Below, piece after piece: positions 8,087 through 13,653 of a stretch of 13,653 bases of DNA. Under the pieces are notes generated by a model. That model saw only the letters and a list, made by a program, of their open reading frames with translations, searched no databases and had not been told where the DNA came from. Position numbers and translations under genes: made by a program. Source of the stretch: Euperipatoides rowelli (taxonomy: Eukaryota; Onychophora; Udeonychophora; Euonychophora; Peripatopsidae). The number at the start of each line of letters is the position of its first letter. Position 1 is the first letter of the stretch. The stretch lies in assembly GCA_003024985.2 (NCBI GenBank), contig PXIH01S0002846.1. One strand, 5' to 3'.

Positions 8087-8100
8087 GTGGCAACAAGGAT
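8087..8100 (+). promoter_or_regulatory. Candidate primer-binding site of the LTR retroelement
   Basis: GTGGCAACAAGGAT lies 6 bp after the LTR-like end. A similar GTGGCGACGAGGAT follows the 5' LTR of many animal Ty3/gypsy elements. The assignment rests on position and that resemblance. The priming tRNA is not established. Confidence 0.45.
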
Positions 8101-8162
8101 AAACTTTAAAAAAAAATTTCTTTTTTTTTTTTTTGCAAATAAAAAAACTTGTTTAATACATC
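8101..8162. other. Poly-A and poly-T tracts in the gag leader
   Basis: An A-run (8109-8116) is followed by a long T-run (about 8121-8134) and another A-run. Low-complexity DNA between the primer site and gag, with nothing coding. Confidence 0.7.
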
Positions 8163-8164
8163 GC

Positions 8165-8474
8165 GATTCGACACGTTTGATTCATCTCACTGCAGTTGGT
8201 CAAGAGACTGCCAAAACTCAAGTTCTTCCAAGATGCAAACAAAATTAAAAATTATGTAAAACTATCTACAGTTTTAACTTTAATTGGCAGTGAGACATTT
8301 AATTTATTTTGTGATCTCATATCTCCAGACCTGACTGAAAATAAATCAGTAGATGAAGTATTCAAAAATTTAAATAATCACTTCTCAATGGCTGAATCTA
8401 AGAAACAGAATCCAGGAGCCAAATGAGACGGTAGCAGTATTTATAGTAACCCTAAGGAAGCTGAGTATTAACTG
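8165..8474 (+). pseudogene. Ty3/gypsy-type gag, N-terminal part, frameshifted
   Basis: The capsid-like part of a retroelement Gag. The plus-strand frame 8196-8426 carries an ANKI segment near its start, TVLTLIGSETF in the middle, and an FxNLNNHFS-type block. These match the Gag pattern of Mag-like gypsy elements. Just before the frame, a W-S-R segment belonging to the same domain is in another frame. At the far end, codons after about 8415 (ETVAVFIVTLRKLS) are again in a shifted frame. There are thus at least two frameshifts. The domain is then cut by the foldback element at 8483 and resumes at 9137. It is a dead relic of a family related to animal metaviruses; no intact protein is encoded. 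Confidence 0.75.
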
Positions 8475-8482
8475 CAATTTTA
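8475..8482. repeat. 8-bp target site duplication, left copy
   Basis: CAATTTTA, repeated at 9127-9134 on the other side of the foldback element. The duplicated bases fall within gag. Confidence 0.8.
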
Positions 8483-9126
8483 GGGGACGGAACACATTTG
8501 TTGCCCCGAGGGCTTAAGCAATTTTGATAATTTTATTTAATGAATATATAGAGTAGACATTCACCTTCAATGTGGTATATTGGTCAACACTTCATAGTCT
8601 ACGGTTCACGCTCGTTTTAGAAAAAAACAGCCTCGGAAATCTTCGCTTACAAGTTTTTCTCGCCATTTCGGTTAAATAACCCCTGGTGAGTTTTACTGTA
8701 AATGCTTAAGGGACTAATTTTACAATCTTACAAGTCTGCATCATAACGAGGTTCTGAGTTTTTTTTTGATCTAAAACTAGCTATAATTTAGGGATTTCAG
8801 ATCTGAGTTGTTGTTTTTTTGGATGAAGGGTGGATTTGTGGGTTTTTGGGTGACTACTTCTATTTATTTCAGACACCCAAAAATCCACCCTTCATTAAAA
8901 AAAAAGTAGCTGTAAAACTCACCAGGTGGTATCTAACAATAATGGTGATATAAACATGTAAGCGATGATTTCTGAGGCTGTATTTCGCAAAAACGAGCAC
9001 GAACTGTAGACAACGAAGTGTTCTCCAATATACCATATTGAAGGTGAGTGTCTACTCTATATATTCGTTAAATAAAATTATCAAAATTGCTTAAGCCCTT
9101 GGGGCTACAAATGTGGACCAGCCCCC
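8483..9126. mobile_element. 644-bp foldback DNA transposon inserted in gag
   Basis: The left arm (about 8483-8697) and right arm (about 8910-9126) are inverted repeats of roughly 215 bp. The ends are GGGGACGGAACACATTTG on the left and GGGGGCTGGTCCACATTTG on the right, reverse-complemented. Long matches follow, such as GGGCTTAAGCAATTTTGAT and ATATATAGAGTAGACA. The element lies between 8-bp CAATTTTA duplications and splits gag. There is no transposase, so it is non-autonomous. An 8-bp duplication with G-rich ends fits several superfamilies (Mutator, Merlin, P, hAT), so I do not assign one. Confidence 0.88.
8823..8895. repeat. Inner hairpin at the centre of the foldback element
   Basis: ATGAAGGGTGGATTT (left, from 8823) and its complement AATCCACCCTTCAT (right, to 8895) flank a short loop. 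The left arm carries an extra 8 bp (GTGGGTTT) before TTGGGTG. It is a second inverted repeat nested within the element's long arms, offset from them by about 125 bp on the left but only about 15 bp on the right. Confidence 0.85.
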
Positions 9127-9134
9127 CAATTTTA
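9127..9134. repeat. 8-bp target site duplication, right copy
   Basis: CAATTTTA, matching 8475-8482. The next bases are AAGG here and GGGG on the left, so the duplication could be read as 9-10 bp with one mismatch or indel. Confidence 0.8.
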
Positions 9135-9136
9135 AG

Positions 9137-9600
9137 GACAATCTAGACATGCAACTTTCAGATCAATTTGTATTTGGAATTACCGACAAATCAATTCAAA
9201 ACGATTGCTAGATGAAGATGACGATGTGTCACTTAGAAAACATTCAAATCACTTCTGTTGCTGAGGCAACAATTAAAGATTCAGCAACTTTATCGCGTTC
9301 TACAAACAACAACCAGGAAGTCGAAATACATAGTCTAACAAAAAAATCACCTGTCAAAACTAAAANGCCTAGCAAAGTATGCAATCGCTGTGGATTTTCT
9401 CATTCTCCAATCTACTGTAAATTTAAAGAAGCAACATGCTTTTATTGAAGTAAAAAAGGCCACATTGCCGCTATCTACCGCAAAAGAAAATTCGACAGCA
9501 AACAGAATCTAAATGCTAATGCAGATATCAAACCTTTAAACAAACCACGTCATCCTATCAATACAAATGATCAGAAGCCAATGGATACGGGGAGTGTATT
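9137..9600 (+). pseudogene. Ty3/gypsy-type gag, C-terminal part with two zinc knuckles, broken
   Basis: Resumes gag after the foldback insertion, with NLDMQLSDQFVFGITDKSIQ at its start, the usual end of the Gag capsid region. A stop (TAG at about 9209) and a frame disturbance follow. The first zinc knuckle is intact: C-x2-C-x3-H-x4-C at 9380-9418. The second begins with Cys at 9437, but its second Cys is a TGA stop (9446) and its last Cys is a Tyr codon (9476), so it is dead. A KKGHIA segment remains between them. Two knuckles of this unusual spacing are typical of Mag-like gypsy elements. One base (9366) is ambiguous. Confidence 0.8.
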
Positions 9601-9771
9601 AAGCTCTCAATTAAGCAGATAGAGGGCTCCGCTGTACAACCAATATTAATAAAACTAAAACTAAATAATGTTTTAATCAACTTTGAACTAGATACTGGAG
9701 CATCCATTTCGGTAATCCCTTTTGAAATATATAATAAATATCTTAGAAACGTGGAATTAGAAAAAAACTAA
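9601..9771 (+). pseudogene. Retroelement aspartic protease domain, truncated
   Basis: A plus-strand frame of about 57 codons ending in TAA at 9769. It contains the aspartic protease active-site motif DTGAS at 9691-9705, preceded by hydrophobic strands and followed by an ISVIP-type segment. That is the normal order at the start of a Ty3/gypsy Pol. The domain is about half the family length before the stop. Between 9772 and 9975, protease-to-RT linker codons can be followed in shifting frames (for example LGRSWF near 9900) with more stops. Confidence 0.78.
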
Positions 9772-9975
9772 TGTAAAATTAAAAATATTTAATCATATCA
9801 TAGTTTCCAGTAGGAAAAATTAAAGTAGAGGTCACTTTAGGAAATACTATTGCTAATAATTAGAACTATTTGTAGTAAAACATACAACATTTCGCCTACT
9901 AGGAAGGTCATGGTTCAAACCATTAGGAATTTTCAAAACGTATCAATTAACCAGCTTTCTTCTACAGAAAATTAA

Positions 9976-10329
9976 CTGTTACAATTAAATACATTACTAG
10001 GACGTTTTAAAGAATTATTCTCTTCAGAATTAGGAAAGATTAAAAGCTTTAAAGCACGCATTACAATCAAAGAAGGAAGCACACCAAAATTCTTTGAACA
10101 TAGGCCAATACCATTTGCCCTTCTACCAAAAATTGAAATAGAACTTGATAAACTACAAAGACAAGGCATTTTAGAACCAGTAAATACCTCAGAATGGGCC
10201 GCCCCTATTGTCCCAATTTTAAAAAAGGACAACTTACTGAGAATTTGTGCAGACTACAAAGTTGGTCTAAATCCATGTGAAAATAGACCAGTATCCCTTT
10301 ACAGTACCATGCATAATGGGTTCATATGA
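9976..10329 (+). pseudogene. Ty3/gypsy-type reverse transcriptase, N-terminal fragment
   Basis: An open frame with no start, closing at TGA 10327. Its retroelement part runs to about 10280. It contains the N-terminal RT landmarks in order: FKELFSSELGKIK, an ITIKEGSTPKFF-like segment, a block of ELDKLQRQGILEPV type, WAAPIVPI, and a final ICADYKVGLNP. This is the first fifth of a gypsy RT. The catalytic YxDD box, RNase H and integrase are missing. The frame then runs into hAT terminal sequence without a 3' LTR. The element was therefore cut off by a deletion or an incomplete insertion. Confidence 0.85.
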
Positions 10330-10369
10330 TGTGCCACCTAAATAATGTTCGAATATTACCTAGCGACAT

Positions 10370-10413
10370 GTGTGCCATAGTTCGCCATCCCTTTCCTAGG
10401 GTGCAGATGTTCC
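10370..10413. repeat. Right inverted end of the hAT-like element
   Basis: Contains TGTGCCATAGTTCGCCATCC and, further out, GATGTTCC, the reverse complement of GGAACATC at 6818-6825. The pairing with the left end is imperfect: the middle parts differ in length by a few bases. Confidence 0.6.
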
Positions 10414-11490
10414 GTGCTGTTTAGAGCGTCTATATACAATATATATCGTAATATTTCTAATTGGTAAATACACGCTAAATAATAATAATAAACTTACTAC
10501 TCCAAAGATATCATGCTGTTTATTTAAAATTTTTAGCAGGTCTAAATATGCAATTGATTTATTTAGCCTATCAATAAAAATGCTTAGCTTTTTTTTTTTT
10601 TTTTTTTTTGTAGGCTCATTTTGTTTCCATTTAGAAAATTGAAATAATTTTTCTTATAGAATTATAATTTACATATTTTGAAGCCTATGTAAATATTTAT
10701 ATATTATATTATCTTGAAATGGAAATTGGTTTATAGATTAGGAAAAAAGCAAAATAACATTCAAAACTCTGACATATTTGATTTCTATCAAAACCTGATC
10801 AATAATTCTGACAGCCTTTCTAAAAAACTTTTTAATTTTTTATTTTCCTAAATTAAATTCTTTCAATTCAGTGCCCTAATATATACAAAATTCTAATAAT
10901 ATAACAAGAGATAACATTGAACTGCATGATGGGAAAATGTCAATTAAAAAAAAAAGGGGGAGAAAAAAAATAATTAACTGAATTATTTGTATGAAACTTG
11001 AAAAATGAAAAATTATGCCAAATAAGTAATGAAAATTTGTTTAAGTCACTATCAAACCAGAAAAGCAAAATTCTATTTAAAAAAATAAAAAGTTACAAGA
11101 TGATATTTCATGCAAAATAATTAATTTATAGAAAAAAAGTCAATGGTGCAGGAAAAAATTCATGAGATAATTAATGGGGAAAAAAATTGTATCGAAGACC
11201 AAAAGTAGAGTATATGCTTGTATTAATAAGGTACATTAAAAATGTATCTATAGTCAAAATATTTTAGTCTTTCTATTGATTCAATACCGAACCATGGTAA
11301 TTTTCTTTTAGCAAAGAATAATGTGATTTCATTAGTGATTGTGTGGTATCCCTACCCCTTCTGACGGAGGCAATTTAAAAATCTTAGTAGGCGTTTGGTC
11401 TATCGTAGTTTAGTGGGTGCTATTGTCATGAGTGCCTAGAAATGGCCGTAAACGGTTTAACCCTGTCCCATTTACCGTATTAATAGCAGT
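10414..11490. other. AT-rich intergenic stretch, no gene seen
   Basis: Dense stops in every frame and no recognisable domain, exon or RNA gene. A 21-bp poly-T run lies at 10589-10609. It could be the poly-A tail of a retroposed copy on the minus strand, but no body sequence is recognisable next to it. Confidence 0.55.
10589..10609. repeat. Poly-T run of 21 bases
   Basis: An uninterrupted T tract between GCTTAGC and GTAGGCTC. Confidence 0.95.
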
Positions 11491-12065
11491 CCTTAATTTT
11501 AAATTTACAGTCCTAACTTTACTCTTACCCTGAACCGTACCTCCTACTACATATTTAAGACATCAGCCGGGGAGTGTAGGATAATCTAGAGGTGAAATAG
11601 TCCTTTTTTGATCGATTTTGATAATTTTGAGCTATTTCCAGCCAAAATGACGTAAATGACTGAAATAGATCGCAGATGTTAAAAACTTGGTAAAATGGTA
11701 CAAGGTTACGCCATCTTTTAGATACTTTTTTATTGTCATATGTTGGTGATATTGTCACTTTTGTCTGGGTATCAAAATTACTATTGGGCATTCCTCACAA
11801 AACTCGACGTTGAATGCCATCGATTGGTTAACGGTTAGGACGTCGGAGTTGTGACTTAATATCAAAATTGATGGAAAAAAGTATATTGCACCTCTTATCT
11901 TAGTGTTGGGGCATAGTGAATTTCACACGTAATTAGAATTAGGGTTCAGGGTAAAGTTAGGACTCTAAATAATAATAAAAAAACATCTGAACCCATACGC
12001 CATTTGTGAGGAATGTGCATTGTAAAGTTTGATACCCCGACACTAGTGATACTGTCATCAGTTGG
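11490..12065. repeat. Patch of scrambled inverted and direct repeats
   Basis: AGTCCTAACTTTACTC (about 11508) is mirrored by GGTAAAGTTAGGACT (about 11950). Next to these, CCCTGAACC (11529) and GGTTCAGGG (11943) also pair. CTGGGTATCAAAATTAC and GGGCATTCCTCACAAA (11765-11802) are mirrored at 12004-12045 by TTTGTGAGGAATG and GTTTGATACCCCGACACT. A third copy, TTAGTGTTGGGGCATAG, lies at about 11900 on the plus strand. Phrases such as TTGGTGCTATTG and TTGGTGATATTGTCA recur at 11416, 11744 and 12060. The pairs cross instead of nesting, so this is a mosaic of a dispersed repeat, not one foldback element. Confidence 0.6.
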
Positions 12066-13600
12066 TGCTATTGCTATCTAGTGTGTACTAATGTCATCTT
12101 GTGGCAGGTGCTTTTTAACCCTGCACAAATTGTGTCAATAATCATACAAGTGGGAACATAGATGCATAAAATGCCAGACTAAATAAATCATTATTTTAGT
12201 AAAAGTAACCATTTCTTTTGAATAGTTCATTGCTGAAGAACTAAATGAATAAAAGTTAGTGACAAAATAAAAGTAGAAAGCAGGAAAATATTGAAGCATA
12301 CTATAATGAAGTTATGTACAGATCGTCCCAACTTAATAATATGTACCGTACTGAATATTGTTTTGGCATACATTACTTGGTAAATCCTGCCGCACAAGCA
12401 TATGAAGATGTTGCCATCTTTTTTTTTACCTTTGTAGTTCCAAATCTTGACACCTCTACGTAGTCGTATTGGGAAACTCAATAAAAAGAGTTAATGCTGA
12501 GTATTTCTTGTCATGTCATGCCTGCCATCCTCGCCACCAAGTTTAATTTCACCACCTTTCTTAAACTAGATATTTCTTCACCTTTATCGGTCAGGTAAGA
12601 TGACTGTGTAAATAACTTTGTTTTTATTGACAGTCGAACAGCACCAAGGGTTAAAAAAAGAGCTGTGAATATTATATTAGATTGCCATCACTAAAATTAT
12701 ATTGACCAGTTAGTAAATGCAAACAAACCTTATTGACGTCATAAATTTGAATTGGTTAAAAGATTTGCTTCCCAATTCTTTGGCACAATTCCTACAAATG
12801 TTTAAATCTCTGGTAAGAACACAAGGTAATAAATACATTTTGCCATATAAAAAATTTCAAGATTTTCAAAATTTCCAATAATCTCATTATTCCAAGTTTT
12901 GAACATTGACAAATCTTAATTTTCTTGTTTTGTTTTTTAATATCATGTGTTTTACCTGTTCTTTTATAATATATTTACCTGTTTTTGTATATACTGTGTT
13001 CCATATTCTTTACTAACAACTGCCATACTATGTAATGCTATAATAATGTTGCATTAAGGCATTTACAATATGTAATAATAATAAAATATACCTTAAATAT
13101 AATGTACCGTAGTATTGTAAGTGTGTGCTCACTGTTTCATGCCTAGTGATTCTCTGTCGGGAGGCATGAGTAATGTTCATTTTCAATACCCTAGGCAGTA
13201 AGAATATATTTTTCTATAGTATTGTTATTGGTCATTTGTCAAATGTTCGTGCTGTGAATAAATTCTATAGTTTGCCTATAAACTGTTTCCAGTGGTTATT
13301 TCAGTTACACATGTTTGTAGTGTGGCTTGGGAGAAAAACAGTGAGGCTCAACGTTATGTTCCATACTGCTGGCTCGTCTTGACCAACAATATAGGATAAA
13401 CTGAGAAAAAATGTTTTAATTTAATCTTTTTTTCATTACGCTCATCATAAGATTCTTTAAAAATATATGCCGTACTTTTTGAATCATTTCTGTTGGACTA
13501 GTTAAAAGAACCCGTCAAAGTGACGGAAAAAATAAAAGTAAGATCATGTTGGACCATTTTTGGGTAACATAAAAATTCTGAATATGATTTATCCGTCCGT
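12066..13600. other. Intergenic stretch, no gene seen
   Basis: No domain or exon chain could be supported on either strand. A good donor-like CAG/GTAAGA occurs on the plus strand at 12592-12597 after a 40-codon open stretch, but nothing confirms it. A minor hairpin, CCGTCA-AAG-TGACGG, lies at 13512-13526. Open frames at minus 12227-12481 and plus 13173-13382 resemble nothing and have AT-driven composition. Confidence 0.5.
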
Positions 13601-13653
13601 ATTCATTAAGGGCATCATTTAGCTGTGCATATTTATTAAGGGCATCATTTAGC
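13601..13653. repeat. Start of a 30-bp tandem repeat, open at the right edge
   Basis: ATTCATTAAGGGCATCATTT at 13601 is followed by AGCTGTGCAT. The unit restarts at 13631 as ATTTATTAAGGGCATC and reaches the window end in phase. One base differs between the copies. Only 1.8 units are visible, so the size of the array is unknown. Confidence 0.8.

Larger units (their letters stand above)
6818..10413. mobile_element. hAT-like DNA transposon remnant containing nested insertions
   Basis: The two ends are imperfect inverted repeats. The left end (6818-6864) reads GGAACATC, CAGAGCATAG, then GGTGAACC and CTAGTGTGCCA. The right end, reverse-complemented (10413-10370), reads GGAACATC, then GGGATGGCGAAC and TATGGCACAC. 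A CAG start followed by GGxGAACxxT and a GTGCCA motif is typical of one group of animal hAT elements. The assignment fits the hAT-type transposase fragment inside (minus strand, 6906-7395). An 8-bp target duplication was not found, so the exact outer limits are uncertain by several bases. The interior is mostly occupied by an LTR retroelement. Confidence 0.65.

Noticed and set aside
10492-10516. An 18-nt minus-strand microexon between an ACAG and a GTAAGT
   Set aside because: The acceptor lacks a pyrimidine tract and the six residues match nothing. It is too short to support.
11555-12481. Minus-strand ORFs at 11555-11791 and 12227-12481
   Set aside because: They lie in repeat-mosaic or AT-rich DNA, have no homology, and have ordinary chance lengths.
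12487-12594. A 35-40 codon plus-strand stretch before a good donor (CAG/GTAAGA)
   Set aside because: One isolated donor-like site is expected by chance in 13 kb. No acceptor, partner exon or homology was found.
12956-13020. Minus-strand open stretch before CAG/GTAAAT and CAG/GTAAAA, as a possible upstream exon of the glycosidase
   Set aside because: The translation does not resemble any part of PsuG, and the site is 8 kb from the known exons.

Overview
This window is AT-rich, intron-containing animal nuclear DNA, most likely from an invertebrate. The evidence is satellite and minisatellite arrays, GT-AG splice sites with pyrimidine-rich acceptors, and remnants of hAT, LTR (Ty3/gypsy-type) and tyrosine-recombinase elements. 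There are no long ORFs. I saw no bacterial operons, rRNA, tRNA or CRISPR. I cannot name the species.

Layout. Positions 1 to about 929 are an 83-bp satellite with a duplicated three-unit higher-order block at 331-798. Positions 930-4278 are AT-rich non-coding DNA with a TTTA microsatellite (1624-1648), a 35-bp x 4 minisatellite (3007-3146) and one ambiguous base (3781). Two clean minus-strand exons at 4598-4683 and 4279-4415 encode the C-terminal end of a pseudouridine-5'-phosphate glycosidase. They are the only probable host gene here. Its N-terminal exons are expected at higher coordinates and any fused kinase part at lower coordinates, and I could not place either. Positions 4988-5140 form a long hairpin-type inverted repeat, 5202-5414 a decayed tyrosine-recombinase fragment, and 5600-6425 a stretch with several short palindromes.

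Positions 6818-10413 form a nested transposon composite. The outer layer is a hAT-like element with inverted ends and a broken transposase on the minus strand (6906-7395), part of which is amplified as a 56-bp x 4 tandem repeat. Inside it lies a Ty3/gypsy-type LTR retroelement on the plus strand: two short LTR-like copies around a 93-bp tandem repeat, then broken gag, protease and the start of reverse transcriptase. Inside gag sits a 644-bp foldback element (8483-9126) flanked by an 8-bp target duplication. The likely order of insertion is hAT, then LTR element, then foldback element.

Positions 10414-13600 are mostly unique AT-rich DNA. They include a 21-bp poly-T run and a patch of scrambled inverted repeats (about 11490-12065). 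A new 30-bp tandem repeat begins at 13601 and runs off the window. The mobile-element genes all carry stops or frameshifts and look dead. The two glycosidase exons are undamaged.
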